Positions 17,706 through 25,880 are shown, counted from the stretch's first letter. The stretch: DNA of 64,000 nucleotides from Adhaeribacter terrigena (GCF_016623615.1 NZ_JAEHFX010000005.1:265139-329138); one strand, 5' to 3'. Notes: generated by a model from the letters alone, not told the origin. Translations and numbers: made by a program.

Positions 17706-18287
17706 TTAAACAGTCAGGGTGCGTGCCTCGGGGCTCAGATCGCGGATAATGCGGCAGGGGTTTCCGGCAGCAAAAACATCGGCGGGAATATTGCTGGTTA
17801 CCACGCTCCCCGCCCCGATCACACTCCGGTCGCCGATGCTTACCCCGGGACAGACAATAACGCCACCACCCAGCCACACATGAGAACCAATGGTTATCGC
17901 TTTCCCGGATTCGAGGCCGCTGGCGCGTTCCTGCCAGTTGAGCGGATGGGTGGCAGTATAAAGCTGCACATTGGGCCCGAAAAGAACCTGGTTGCCAATG
18001 GTAACCGGCATTACATCCAGAATTACGCAGTTAAAATTGAAAAACACCTTTTCGCCGACTGTAATGTTGTAGCCGTAATCGCAGTAAAAAGGTGGTTCAA
18101 TTTGCAGGCTTTTGTCGCATTTGCCAAACAGTTCCTGTAAAAGAAAAAAACGCAGATCGGAGTCTCCCGGCCCCGTATTATTGAATTGCTGCAGTAAATT
18201 CCGGGCTTTATGCCTTTCGGCGGTTAGTTGCGGATCGGTGGCGTTATACAATTCTTCGCGGAGCATTTTTTCTTTCTCGGTTATCAT
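17706..18287 (-). CDS. Sugar O-acetyltransferase (maltose/galactoside acetyltransferase family)
   Basis: A 193-residue left-handed beta-helix acetyltransferase of the Maa/LacA/NodL type, which transfers acetyl from acetyl-CoA to a sugar hydroxyl. It has the N-terminal Maa-type segment (KMLREELYNATDPQL, residues about 7-21), hexapeptide repeats, the catalytic His in LYTATHPL (about residue 113) and IGSHVWLGGGVIVCPGVSIG for CoA binding. Cytosolic. The natural acceptor cannot be inferred. Convergent with LigD-Pol, 54 bp apart. Confidence 0.92.
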   Translation of the reverse strand: MITEKEKMLREELYNATDPQLTAERHKARNLLQQFNNTGPGDSDLRFFLLQELFGKCDKSLQIEPPFYCDYGYNITVGEKVFFNFNCVILDVMPVTIGNQVLFGPNVQLYTATHPLNWQERASGLESGKAITIGSHVWLGGGVIVCPGVSIGDRSVIGAGSVVTSNIPADVFAAGNPCRIIRDLSPEARTLTV

Positions 18288-18307
18288 GGCTGCTGTTTTT
18301 TAGGTTA

Positions 18308-18336
18308 AGAACGCTATGGTTTTACGCACAAAAAGT
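18308..18336 (+). repeat. ACGCTATGG-family element (forward)
   Basis: AGAACGCTATGGTTTT, then ACGCAC and AAAAAGT, 20 nt upstream of the acetyltransferase start. Confidence 0.85.
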
Positions 18337-18345
18337 ATAAAAAGC

Positions 18346-18378
18346 AAAAGGCCATTCAGCGAACTGAACGGCCTTTTT
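18346..18378 (-). terminator. Terminator of the gene at 18400
   Basis: AAAAGGCC.TTCAG-CGA-CTGAA.GGCCTTTTT hairpin. Confidence 0.85.
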
Positions 18379-18399
18379 GCGCGATGCGAAGATGAGAAT

Positions 18400-18792
18400 T
18401 TAGCGGTTCGGTTCTTCGTCGTTGCGCAGCATTTCATCGGTAATATCCTCAACGCTTTGTTGCATGTGTTCCGTAGAGGGCATTTGCACAATGGGCTCAT
18501 CTACTTCCTGCTCGTGTTCTGCCGTTGGAATTCCGTCAGGAATAATATTGCTGCTTTCGGCAGAATCGTCGTTTACGGTTACCGCGCTCGGGCCATTGCC
18601 GGAATCGGAGCCGAAACCGGTTTTGCCGTCGCGGTCGCCGAAACCACCGCGGGCGTGTTCGTTTTTCGGCGGATCGGCGCCGGGTACCAAATGCCCGGCC
18701 TTCATTTCTGCCATGTCTTCGCCGGTGCTGTCAATTATCCGTACCGGGCGTTCTTTGCCGGTTTTGTCGAGGTCTTTTTTATCGGTTGCCAT
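18400..18792 (-). CDS. Hydrophilic, probably disordered protein
   Basis: 130 residues with no hydrophobic stretch, rich in Asp, Glu, Gly and Pro (KTGKERPVRIIDSTGEDMAE near the N-terminus, then Gly/Asp-rich, ending in an acidic helix-like segment). I recognise no family. A terminator closes it and base composition matches its neighbours, so it is likely real. It sits between an acetyltransferase and a general-stress-type dehydrogenase. Together with the similar 78-residue protein at 16307-16543 it suggests a stress or desiccation context, but that is inference from composition and neighbourhood. Confidence 0.72.
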   Translation of the reverse strand: MATDKKDLDKTGKERPVRIIDSTGEDMAEMKAGHLVPGADPPKNEHARGGFGDRDGKTGFGSDSGNGPSAVTVNDDSAESSNIIPDGIPTAEHEQEVDEPIVQMPSTEHMQQSVEDITDEMLRNDEEPNR

Positions 18793-18861
18793 AATGCTGC
18801 TTTAGTGAGTAAAAATTCGTGAAACTAAATTGCCGGGTTTCGGGCTGAAAATGCCTACCGG

Positions 18862-18891
18862 AGTTTTTACCCCGGAAACCCTGGCGTTTTT
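18862..18891 (-). repeat. ACGCTATGG-family element (reverse, CGCCAGGG subtype)
   Basis: AGTTTTTACCCC, then GGAAACCCTGGCGTTTTT. A mate of the same subtype in the opposite orientation lies at 19931, so the pair brackets the dehydrogenase gene. Confidence 0.5.
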
Positions 18892-18920
18892 AGCTTGTAC
18901 TGAATTTTTGCTAAAGTAGT

Positions 18921-19778
18921 TTAGCTGCCCACCATTTCGCCGCCGTTTACGTGAATTACCTGGCCGGTTATGTAGGAGGCATCTTCGCAAGCCAGGAACA
19001 CAAAGGCCGGGGCAACTTCGGCCGGCTGGCCCGGGCGTTTCATGGGCGTACTCTTGCCGAATTTGCTCACCTGCTTGCCATCGAACGAAGCCGGGATCAG
19101 CGGTGTCCAGATCGGGCCGGGGGCCACCGCATTTACCCGGATGCCTTTTTCGGCTAAATTCTGCGAAAGCGACCGCGTAAACGTGGTAATGGCGCCTTTG
19201 GTAGCCGAATAATCCATTAAATGATCGCTGCCCCGAAACGAAGTAACCGAGGTGGTATTGATAATGCAGTCGCCTTTTTTCATGTTGTCGAGCACCGCTT
19301 TGGTCAGGAAAAAATAAGCGAAAATGTTGGTGCGGAAGGTTTTTTCGAGTTGTTTTTCGGTTATATCTTCCAGATTTTCCTGTTCGTGTTGTTCGGCGGC
19401 ATTATTTATCAGAATGTTGATGCGGCCCATGGCCCGGATGGTTTGCTTTACGGCCTGCTGGCAGAACTTCTCGTCGCCTACGTCGCCGGCAATCAGCAAA
19501 CACTCGCGGCCTTCGTTCTCGATCATCTTTTTGGTGTCTTCGGCGTCTTTATTTTCATTCAGGTAAATAATGGCTACGTCGGCGCCTTCGCGGGCAAAAT
19601 GCACCGCCACCGCCCGGCCAATGCCGCTATCGCCGCCGGTAATCAGGGCAATTTTATTTTCCAGTTTGCCGCTTCCCCGGTAATTCCGGCGGATCACTTC
19701 CGGTTCTGGTTCCATTTTATATTCTTTGCCCGGCTGGGTATTTTGCGTCTGTTTAGAAATAGATTTTGGTCTGGCCAT
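18921..19778 (-). CDS. SDR-family oxidoreductase (YdaD/YghA general-stress type)
   Basis: A 285-residue short-chain dehydrogenase. The Rossmann motif is GGDSGIGRAVA (about residue 48), NNAA at about 127, and the catalytic Ser and YSATK (Tyr/Lys, about residue 182). The C-terminus GQVIHVNGGEMVGS is typical. The roughly 40-residue N-terminal extension (KPKSISKQTQ-like polar run with PEPEVI) is characteristic of the subgroup containing B. subtilis general stress protein 39 (YdaD) and E. coli YghA. The substrate is unknown. It is monocistronic or followed by the hydrophilic-protein gene at 18400-18792. Confidence 0.9.
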   Translation of the reverse strand: MARPKSISKQTQNTQPGKEYKMEPEPEVIRRNYRGSGKLENKIALITGGDSGIGRAVAVHFAREGADVAIIYLNENKDAEDTKKMIENEGRECLLIAGDVGDEKFCQQAVKQTIRAMGRINILINNAAEQHEQENLEDITEKQLEKTFRTNIFAYFFLTKAVLDNMKKGDCIINTTSVTSFRGSDHLMDYSATKGAITTFTRSLSQNLAEKGIRVNAVAPGPIWTPLIPASFDGKQVSKFGKSTPMKRPGQPAEVAPAFVFLACEDASYITGQVIHVNGGEMVGS

Positions 19779-19930
19779 AACGTGGTTCTTTATTGTTAAT
19801 TTTTGAAACCTGCATGTGCTATACGAACCATTTACAGCCGCGTTTGTTTAGGCCGCCGGCCGGATAATGTTTTAAGAATAACATTAATAACAATATTCCT
19901 GCTTTCTGCCGGTTTAAACCTCCATTCCAG

Positions 19931-19956
19931 ACGCCAGGGTTTTTAGCGGCAAAAAC
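19931..19956 (+). repeat. ACGCTATGG-family element (forward, CGCCAGGG subtype)
   Basis: CGCCAGGGTTTTT, then AGCGGC and AAAAA. Diverged copy in the gap between the divergent dehydrogenase and rsmI. Confidence 0.45.
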
Positions 19957-19983
19957 CGCTGAACGCAGTTCCCGCAGATTTCG

Positions 19984-19991
19984 TAACTTTG
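19984..19991 (+). promoter_or_regulatory. Putative -7 box of rsmI
   Basis: TAACTTTG fits TAnnTTTG exactly and ends 6 nt before the ATG, predicting a nearly leaderless transcript. Confidence 0.6.
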
Positions 19992-19997
19992 GCAGCT

Positions 19998-20678
19998 ATG
20001 CAGGAAGAAACCAGCTTATTTTTAGTGCCCACGCCCATTGGTAACCTCGAAGACATTACGTTAAGGGCTATCCGGGTTTTGAAAGAAGTAGACGTAGTGC
20101 TGGCCGAAGACACGCGCACCAGCGGTAAATTGCTGCACCACCTCGGCATTGATAAACGCATGCACAGCCACCATCTGCACAACGAACACAAAGCCGTGGC
20201 ACATCTGGTAGAACGGCTGAAAGGCGGCGAAAAAATGGCGCTGGTTTCCGATGCCGGCACGCCGGGTATTTCCGATCCGGGCTTTTTGCTTGTGCGGGCT
20301 TGCTTGCAGGAAGGCATAAAAGTAGAATGTCTGCCGGGCGCTACCGCCTTTGTGCCGGCCTTGGTAAAATCGGGTTTCAGTTCCGAAAGGTTTACGTTCG
20401 AAGGCTTTCTGCCCGTGAAAAAGGGTAGGCAAACCAGGCTCGAAAGTCTGAAAAACGAAGAGCGCACCATGATCTTTTACGAATCGCCGCACCGCATTTT
20501 AAAAACCTTAACCCAGTTTGCCGAGTATTTCGGGCCGGAACGCCAGGCTTCGGTTTCCAGAGAACTCACCAAAATGTTTGAGGAAACGCTGAACGGCAGC
20601 CTGGAAGAACTGGTTAAAATTTTCACCACTAAAGCTATAAAAGGAGAGTTTGTTCTTGTTGTGGAAGGCTGCAAATAA
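19998..20678 (+). CDS. rsmI: 16S rRNA (cytidine(1402)-2'-O)-methyltransferase
   Basis: SAM-dependent methyltransferase of the tetrapyrrole-methylase fold, which modifies the 2'-OH of C1402 in the ribosomal P site. Signature motifs: VPTPIGNLEDITLRA at the N-terminus, LAEDTRTS, VSDAGTPGISDPG (SAM pocket) and FYESPHR. The start chosen is the ATG at 19998 (MQEETSLF); the in-frame TTG nine bases upstream lies inside the promoter box. About 226 residues, the normal length without the optional C-terminal domain. The end overlaps the lnt reading frame. Confidence 0.95.
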   Translation: MQEETSLFLVPTPIGNLEDITLRAIRVLKEVDVVLAEDTRTSGKLLHHLGIDKRMHSHHLHNEHKAVAHLVERLKGGEKMALVSDAGTPGISDPGFLLVRACLQEGIKVECLPGATAFVPALVKSGFSSERFTFEGFLPVKKGRQTRLESLKNEERTMIFYESPHRILKTLTQFAEYFGPERQASVSRELTKMFEETLNGSLEELVKIFTTKAIKGEFVLVVEGCK

Positions 20679-22311
20679 TCGCAAATATTTACCGTTGCTG
20701 GCTATTGCCGGCGCGTTTTTACTTTGGCTCGGCTGGCCGGTTAAACCCCTGCCGCTGTTCCTGTTCTTCGGGCTGGTGCCGCTGTTTTTAATGGAGCGCA
20801 TCATCGAGCATCCTTCTTTTACAAGGCCGGCGGCTACGTTTTTCAAATACGCGTATCTGTTTTTTGTGCTCTGGAATGCGTTTGTAACCTATTGGGTATC
20901 GTATTCTACCTTGCCGGGCGGCATTGCGGCCGTGCTTTGCAACGCGCTGCTCATGTGTATTCCGGCCATGCTCTTCTTTTTTACCAAACGCCGGTTAGGC
21001 CCGAAGATCGGTTATCCGAGTTTTATCGTTTACTGGCTCGCGTTCGAATATTTCCACTTGGGCTGGGACTTAACCTGGCCATGGCTGACGTTGGGGAATG
21101 GTTTTGCGCAGCGGCCGGAATGGGTGCAATGGTACGAATTTACCGGTTTTCTGGGTGGTTCGGTTTGGTTGCTGGTGGTGAATATTTTGTTCTTCAAAGC
21201 ATTTGTAGATCACCCAACTAAAACCTGGAAACCGTATTTGCTGCCTGCACTTTTGGTGGTCATTCCCATAGCGATTTCCTACGGCATTTATTTCAGTTAC
21301 GAAGAAAAAGGCGCCGAAGCGGAAGTAGTGGTGGTGCAGCCGAACATCGATCCCTACGAAGAAAAATTCCGCGACGGAAAAAATTACTTACCTATAGACC
21401 AGCAACTAGGGCGTTTGCTTACCCTTTCGGAGCAGACCATTACGCCCAAAACCCAATTATTAGTCTGGCCGGAAACGGCGATCGGCGAGAATTTTCAGGA
21501 AGACCAGATCCATTCTTACCCGAATATTAATACGCTGAAAAGTTTTGTAGGCAGTCGTCCGGGGTTGGATCTGTTAGCCGGCATTAATTCGTACACCCTT
21601 TATCCGGATGAAAAGTCTGCCACGGTTTCGGCGCGTTTCCGGGAAGACCTGGGCTACTACGATGTGTTCAATACGGGCATGTATCTGACGAATAAAGGCG
21701 AAATTTCGCTCTACCACAAATCGAAACTGGTGCCGGGCGTAGAGAAACTGCCATACCCCAAATTCTTCAAGTTTTTAGGTCCGCTGGCCATTGATCTGGG
21801 GGGCATGGTGGGCACGCATGGCACGCAGGAAGAACGCACCGTTTTCCCGCATTCCGGAACCGGGCAACCAGCTTCGGCACCCGTGATCTGCTACGAATCG
21901 GTTTACGGCGGCTACGTGAGCGAATATATAAGAAACGGCGCTACGCTGATCTGCATTATTACCAACGATGGCTGGTGGAGCGATTCGCCAGGTTATAAAC
22001 AGCATTTGCAATACGCTACGTTACGCGCCATCGAAAACCGCCGCAGCATTGCGCGTTCGGCCAACACCGGCATTTCGGGCTTTATAAACCAGCGCGGCGA
22101 TTTCCTGCAAAAATCGGAATGGTGGAAACAGGCAGCTTTGCGCGAAACTGTAAAACTGAACACCGAATTAACCGTTTTCAGCCGCACCGGCGATCTGATT
22201 GGTCCGGCGGCGCAGTGGCTGACCTTAGCGCTGATCTTTTACGTATTGCTGCATAAAATTCTTCTTCGCAAACCGCATCACCCGCATTATGAACCTAGAA
22301 AATCTTTGTAA
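20650..22311 (+). CDS. lnt: Apolipoprotein N-acyltransferase
   Basis: Inner-membrane enzyme that adds the third acyl chain to lipoproteins. An N-terminal block of hydrophobic helices (residues about 1-220) is followed by a nitrilase-fold domain with the Glu-Lys-Cys triad: Glu in LLVWPETAIGE (about 275), Lys in LYHKSKLVPGVEKLP and Cys in PVICYESVYGG (about 415). At about 553 residues it is slightly longer than the E. coli enzyme. The N-terminus is uncertain: there is no in-frame ATG before the first helix, and TTG codons at 20650, 20656 and 20659 are candidates inside the rsmI end. It overlaps rsmI and the next gene. Confidence 0.92.
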   Translation: MFLLWKAANNRKYLPLLAIAGAFLLWLGWPVKPLPLFLFFGLVPLFLMERIIEHPSFTRPAATFFKYAYLFFVLWNAFVTYWVSYSTLPGGIAAVLCNALLMCIPAMLFFFTKRRLGPKIGYPSFIVYWLAFEYFHLGWDLTWPWLTLGNGFAQRPEWVQWYEFTGFLGGSVWLLVVNILFFKAFVDHPTKTWKPYLLPALLVVIPIAISYGIYFSYEEKGAEAEVVVVQPNIDPYEEKFRDGKNYLPIDQQLGRLLTLSEQTITPKTQLLVWPETAIGENFQEDQIHSYPNINTLKSFVGSRPGLDLLAGINSYTLYPDEKSATVSARFREDLGYYDVFNTGMYLTNKGEISLYHKSKLVPGVEKLPYPKFFKFLGPLAIDLGGMVGTHGTQEERTVFPHSGTGQPASAPVICYESVYGGYVSEYIRNGATLICIITNDGWWSDSPGYKQHLQYATLRAIENRRSIARSANTGISGFINQRGDFLQKSEWWKQAALRETVKLNTELTVFSRTGDLIGPAAQWLTLALIFYVLLHKILLRKPHHPHYEPRKSL

Positions 22312-23080
22312 GCACGTTATTTCCGAAACCCGTTGCGTTGGCGCTTTTATCAGAGAAGAAGGCCTGAAGTTCGACACTTCTAAAATCGAACACAAAGGCT
22401 TTAATGACCTGGTTTCGTACGTAGATAAAGAAGCGGAAAAACAGCTGGTAGTGGCCCTGAAAAAGCTGTTGCCCGAAGCCGGTTTTATAACCGAAGAAGG
22501 CACCGAAACTACCCGGCAGCAAACCTATAACTGGATCATCGATCCGCTGGACGGCACTACCAATTTCATGCATGCGCTGCCGGTCTTCTCGATCAGTATT
22601 GCGCTGATGCAGGAAAACGAAATTGTGCTGGGCGTGATCTACGAAATAAACCGCGACGAAACCTTTTCTTCCTGGAAAAACGGCGGCGCTTTCCTGAACG
22701 ATAAATCCATTTCCGTTTCCAAAGCTGAAAAACTGGCCGATTCATTAGTAGCCACCGGTTTTCCGTATACCAATTTCGGGCAGGCGGAAAAATACCTGAA
22801 AATTCTGGGCGGGTTCATGGCCAAATCGCACGGCGTGCGGCGTATGGGTTCGGCGGCAGTAGATCTGGCGTATGTGGCTTGCGGAAGGTTTGAAAGTTTC
22901 TTTGAATTTAACCTCAATGCCTGGGATGTAGCCGCCGGTGTTTTAATTGTGCAGGAAGCGGGCGGAAAAGTTACCACGTTTAAAGAAGCCGGTGATCCCG
23001 TTTTTGACCGGGAAATTGTAGCGAGTAATACTGCGGTGCATGGGGAAATGTTGAACGTTATTAAAGAAAGTAACTGGTAG
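22289..23080 (+). CDS. Inositol monophosphatase family protein (SuhB-like)
   Basis: A 263-residue magnesium-dependent, lithium-sensitive type phosphatase. Metal-site motifs: EEGTET (about 69-74), IDPLDGTTNF (about 83-92) and WDVAAGVLIVQEAGG (about 210-224). Family members hydrolyse inositol-1-phosphate or related sugar phosphates; in bacteria SuhB also has an RNA-related role, which cannot be judged here. It overlaps lnt by 23 bp, so it is probably the last gene of an rsmI-lnt-suhB-like operon. A dispersed element starts right after the stop. Confidence 0.93.
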   Translation: MNLENLCKHVISETRCVGAFIREEGLKFDTSKIEHKGFNDLVSYVDKEAEKQLVVALKKLLPEAGFITEEGTETTRQQTYNWIIDPLDGTTNFMHALPVFSISIALMQENEIVLGVIYEINRDETFSSWKNGGAFLNDKSISVSKAEKLADSLVATGFPYTNFGQAEKYLKILGGFMAKSHGVRRMGSAAVDLAYVACGRFESFFEFNLNAWDVAAGVLIVQEAGGKVTTFKEAGDPVFDREIVASNTAVHGEMLNVIKESNW

Positions 23081-23109
23081 CTTTTTAGTTGAGAAGCATA
23101 GCGTTTTTT
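23081..23109 (-). repeat. ACGCTATGG-family element (reverse)
   Basis: CTTTTTAGTT, then GAGAAGCATAGCGTTTT, starting on the base after the stop codon. Confidence 0.8.
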
Positions 23110-23114
23110 CTCAG

Positions 23115-23175
23115 TCATCCCGAATCTTCGTCATTCCACTTTTTTCGTCATCCCGACGTCAGGAGGGATCTATTT
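23115..23175. repeat. CGTCATCCCGA-type intergenic repeat
   Basis: Two clear and one weaker reiteration of CGTCATCCCGA, ending AGGAGGGATCTATTTAA. It looks like the degenerate 'GTCATCC...GGATCT' intergenic repeats common in Bacteroidota; that comparison is from memory. Confidence 0.5.
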
Positions 23176-23200
23176 AAGCTAATAGTTAAGTTTGAAATTG

Positions 23201-23229
23201 ACTTTTGATGCCTGAAAGGATACCGTTTT
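23201..23229 (-). repeat. ACGCTATGG-family element (reverse)
   Basis: ACTTTTGATGCC, then TGAAAGGATACCGTTTT. Confidence 0.75.
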
Positions 23230-23303
23230 CATAGCTGGCTTCCTTTCTTAGCTATTAACTTTTTACTTTCAAATAAGCGTTCTCCCTCGAGCCGGGTGGC
23301 TTC

Positions 23304-23389
23304 GTTTCTGCGTTCGCGGCTGCAACCTTACCTGCCCTACCGGGCTGCCTGAAGGCACCGGTAAGCTTGGAGGCCGCTCTCACAGAAAC
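23304..23389. other. Large structured stem-loop
   Basis: Outer arms 23304-23321 and 23371-23389 (GTTTCTG.G...GCGGC versus GCCGC...CAGAAAC). Middle arms CTTACC (23327-23332) and GGTAAG (23360-23365). GCCTGAAGGC lies at the tip. GC-richer than its surroundings. Confidence 0.55.
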
Positions 23390-23589
23390 TGGTATCATGC
23401 TCCTTCGTCGTGGGCTTCTTTTTAGTTTAGTTTTCTTCAATACGTGGTTTTCGGGCTTCGCTGCGCTGGCGGTTTACGTGAAAGGAAAATAGGAAATGAA
23501 TTCTGATAATTCTAAAATTCTGTAAATCCTGATTCTGACAAACATTCATTGCCGTTTGCTTCAGCTGACGGTACTACAGGGGAGAAAAG

Positions 23590-23625
23590 CTCCCCTCCTT
23601 GAAAAGGAGGGGGTTGGGGGTGGTT
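23590..23625. repeat. CCCCTCCTT hairpin repeat
   Basis: CCCCTCCTT-GAA-AAGGAGGGG followed by GTTGGGGGTGGTT; resembles a low-complexity intergenic repeat frequent in Bacteroidota. Confidence 0.55.
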
Positions 23626-23763
23626 GACTTGCACTGCTGATTGCGAAATCTGAAACAGACAAATACATGCATAATCCTGTCACTCCCTTAATCCTTAAAA
23701 TCGTGTTCAGACAATTGCCCTTTGCTTTAGCTGTTAGATTATTGCTGGAGCTTTCTGATCCTG

Positions 23764-23791
23764 ACTTTTTCCTTTCAAAACATAGCGTTTT
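23764..23791 (-). repeat. ACGCTATGG-family element (reverse)
   Basis: ACTTTTTCCTTTC, then AAAACATAGCGTTTT, 44 nt upstream of the next start. Confidence 0.8.
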
Positions 23792-23835
23792 CCCATTCAG
23801 AATCGTAACTTAACACGGTTCAGAAAAGAAAAACG

Positions 23836-25128
23836 ATGCCGGTTTTAAAACGAAGTGCTTTCTGGGGATTGCTTAGTTTCCTGCTTTTGGCAGGGCAGGT
23901 TGCTTATGGGCAGAAGGTTACACTAAACGGTAGGGTTTTAGATGCCAAAACTGCTTTGCCGGTAGAAAGCGTAAGTATTCAGCTCAATGATTCCGGTGAA
24001 ACGGCGGTTACGAACGCGAGCGGTAGTTTTTCTATGCAGATTGATACCGTTTCTGCGCCGCCAATACTTACTTTTTCACACCTGGGCTACGAGAAATTCA
24101 CGCTGCAACTTAAGTCCGGGCAAACGAAAATTACGGTGAATTTAACGCCTAAAACCAGTACGCTTTCCGAAGTAAAAATTACGGCTTCCAAAAAACTGAA
24201 ACCGGCAAAAGTGCGTCCGGAAACGGTGCTGGATTTTGCCATTTCCCAAAACCAACTTTTTGTGCTGGGTTGGGAAACGGGGCAGAAAAATCCTTCGCTG
24301 CAGATTTTGAATCTGTACAACGACAGCCTGATCATGAATTGCCGCCTGCCGGTTACTGCCGAAAAACTGTTTGTAGATTGCCTGGAAAACCTGCACGTGC
24401 TTACTGAGAACTTTGTTTACCAGGTCCTCTCCGATTCCGCTTCTTTAGCCTTGTATCCGCCCGAACCTAAAGCTGCTTTTGAGCAATACCTACGGCCTTG
24501 CCTGACAACCGACGAGAAAAATGCGTACTTCCGGCAGAATATCAATAAGGGAATTATTGTGTCTTTTTACGCAGTAAACCAGCAAACCCACGAAACCAGA
24601 TTATTCCGTACCGTAGTAGACGAAGCGGTTATAACGATGCAAAAGGAAGAAAAGTATTATCAGAAAAGCAAAATGCTGTCCGGTATGTATCGGACTCCCC
24701 GGAGCGCTGCAAACAATGCGCTTTTTGCCCGGCAAGTCATGTTCGAAGCGCCGTATGTGCCTTTGGTGAAGATCGGAAAGCAGATTTGTCTGTTCGATCA
24801 CGTGAACGGGGAAATTTCATTTTATGAAAATGACAGTTTGCGCCGGGTTTTGCCGGTGAATTATCATTTGCAGCCGAATTGGGATAAGCAGATCGTGGTA
24901 GACAAGGCGCAGGAGAGAACCTATGTGCTGTTCCGCAAAAACGGCCTTCCGGAGTTAAAACTGCTCAACCTGCAAACCGGCGAACTGTTGAATAGTTATA
25001 AACTTACCAACCCGTTTGCCGGAAATATTTCGGTGCATAACGGGCAGGTTTATTTTCTTTACAAAGACCCGGCGAAAAATGACCGGCAGTTTTTATACAA
25101 AAGTCCTTTGAGCCCGCTGCAAAATTAA
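23836..25128 (+). CDS. Secreted protein with carboxypeptidase-regulatory-like N-terminal domain
   Basis: 430 residues with a Sec signal peptide (cut near VAYGQ, about residue 25). Residues about 27-115 form a carboxypeptidase D regulatory-like beta-sandwich (LNGRVLDAKTALPVESVSIQ, then SHLGYEKFTL and STLSEVKITA), the module found at the start of TonB-dependent receptors and other envelope proteins. The remaining roughly 310 residues are rich in beta-strands with repeated LFVLGWE/LYVLF-type elements and may form a propeller, but I recognise no family. Periplasmic or outer-membrane associated. No T9SS sorting domain is visible. Three dispersed elements lie upstream. Confidence 0.8.
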   Translation: MPVLKRSAFWGLLSFLLLAGQVAYGQKVTLNGRVLDAKTALPVESVSIQLNDSGETAVTNASGSFSMQIDTVSAPPILTFSHLGYEKFTLQLKSGQTKITVNLTPKTSTLSEVKITASKKLKPAKVRPETVLDFAISQNQLFVLGWETGQKNPSLQILNLYNDSLIMNCRLPVTAEKLFVDCLENLHVLTENFVYQVLSDSASLALYPPEPKAAFEQYLRPCLTTDEKNAYFRQNINKGIIVSFYAVNQQTHETRLFRTVVDEAVITMQKEEKYYQKSKMLSGMYRTPRSAANNALFARQVMFEAPYVPLVKIGKQICLFDHVNGEISFYENDSLRRVLPVNYHLQPNWDKQIVVDKAQERTYVLFRKNGLPELKLLNLQTGELLNSYKLTNPFAGNISVHNGQVYFLYKDPAKNDRQFLYKSPLSPLQN

Positions 25129-25147
25129 ACGGCCCATAAACTTTTTG

Positions 25148-25155
25148 TACCTTTG
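25148..25155 (+). promoter_or_regulatory. Putative -7 box of the FeoB-associated peptide gene
   Basis: TACCTTTG matches TAnnTTTG, 19 nt before the ATG. Confidence 0.5.
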
Positions 25156-25174
25156 TAAACGTTAAGGAATTACG

Positions 25175-25348
25175 ATGCAGGAGATACTGATACTTCTTAT
25201 TTTTCTGGCGGCCGTAGCGTACCTGGTGCGCATGTTCTGGCAACAGGCTACCAGCAACGAGAAAAGCTGTGCCAAAGGCTGCGGCGGTTGCAGTACCATT
25301 AACCCCGACTTACTGGAAAAGCAGATCAAGGCGGCGCAACGCAAATAA
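25175..25348 (+). CDS. FeoB-associated Cys-rich membrane peptide (orphan)
   Basis: A 57-residue peptide: one transmembrane helix (EILILLIFLAAVAYLVRMF, residues 3-21), a short polar linker and the Cys cluster KSCAKGCGGCS (about residues 30-40). This arrangement is characteristic of the small FeoB-associated Cys-rich family, usually found beside the ferrous-iron transporter feoB and thought to help iron transfer. No feoA or feoB is in this window, so the gene is either an orphan or paired with a distant transporter. It has its own promoter-like box and starts 46 bp after the previous stop. Confidence 0.85.
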   Translation: MQEILILLIFLAAVAYLVRMFWQQATSNEKSCAKGCGGCSTINPDLLEKQIKAAQRK

Positions 25349-25363
25349 TTTATTCCCACCCCG

Positions 25364-25393
25364 ACTTTTTAAAGCCTTTACCCTATCGTTTTT
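25364..25393 (-). repeat. ACGCTATGG-family element (reverse)
   Basis: ACTTTTTAAAGCC, then TTTACCCTATCGTTTTT. Confidence 0.75.
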
Positions 25394-25544
25394 CTTTGGT
25401 TTTGCCTGGCTGACGTACCGCTTTTAGCATAGGTTTTTCGGCAGTTTAGATTTTTTTGATCCGGCTTAGAAACTTCGGCGCGTTTTTACGTATAGCTTTC
25501 ATACTATATTCTATCCGATGTAAAACCTAAATAGCTATAAAACT

Positions 25545-25880
25545 ATGCAAGACAAAGAAGAAGAACGCTCGCTGATAAACGTAGAAAAGCGCCTGGACCA
25601 GGAAGGCTTCACTGCTGACTTTAAAGTTACCGAAGGCCGGCTTTGCGTAATGGGCACCGACAAAACTTATCCCGCCGATCAGGTGCAGATCGTAGACTTT
25701 TACCGTTTTGAAGGGGAAAGCAACCCGGATGACATGAGCATTTTATACGCCATTGAAACGGCCGATGGCGTGAGAGGCACCATTTCCAATTCTTACGGCA
25801 CCTACGCCGACAGCAAAGTAGATGAGTTCCTGAAGCAGGTAGAAGACCTGGGCAAAAACCTCGATAAGAGAAATAAATAA
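25545..25880 (+). CDS. Small conserved cytosolic protein (PRPP-synthetase-labelled Bacteroidota family)
   Basis: 111 residues, soluble, no signal peptide. The middle segment FYRFEGESNPDDMSILYAIE followed by GVRGTISNSYGTYAD resembles a small Bacteroidota family that databases often call phosphoribosylpyrophosphate synthetase, a label that has no catalytic support: no PRPP loop or ATP-binding motif is present. Function unknown. Single-gene unit, followed by a terminator. Confidence 0.78.
   Translation: MQDKEEERSLINVEKRLDQEGFTADFKVTEGRLCVMGTDKTYPADQVQIVDFYRFEGESNPDDMSILYAIETADGVRGTISNSYGTYADSKVDEFLKQVEDLGKNLDKRNK

Larger units (their letters stand above)
23081..23835. other. Repeat-rich gene-free gap
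   Basis: 755 bp without a convincing gene. It contains three ACGCTATGG-family elements, reiterated CGTCATCCCGA motifs (23115-23165), a large GC-rich stem-loop (23304-23389) and a G/C-rich hairpin repeat (23590-23625). A 61-codon frame on the minus strand (23255-23440) overlaps the stem-loop and looks accidental. Confidence 0.7.

Noticed and set aside
23255..23440. 61-codon basic frame on the minus strand
   Set aside because: Overlaps the large stem-loop and repeats; its codons arise from the palindromic DNA.
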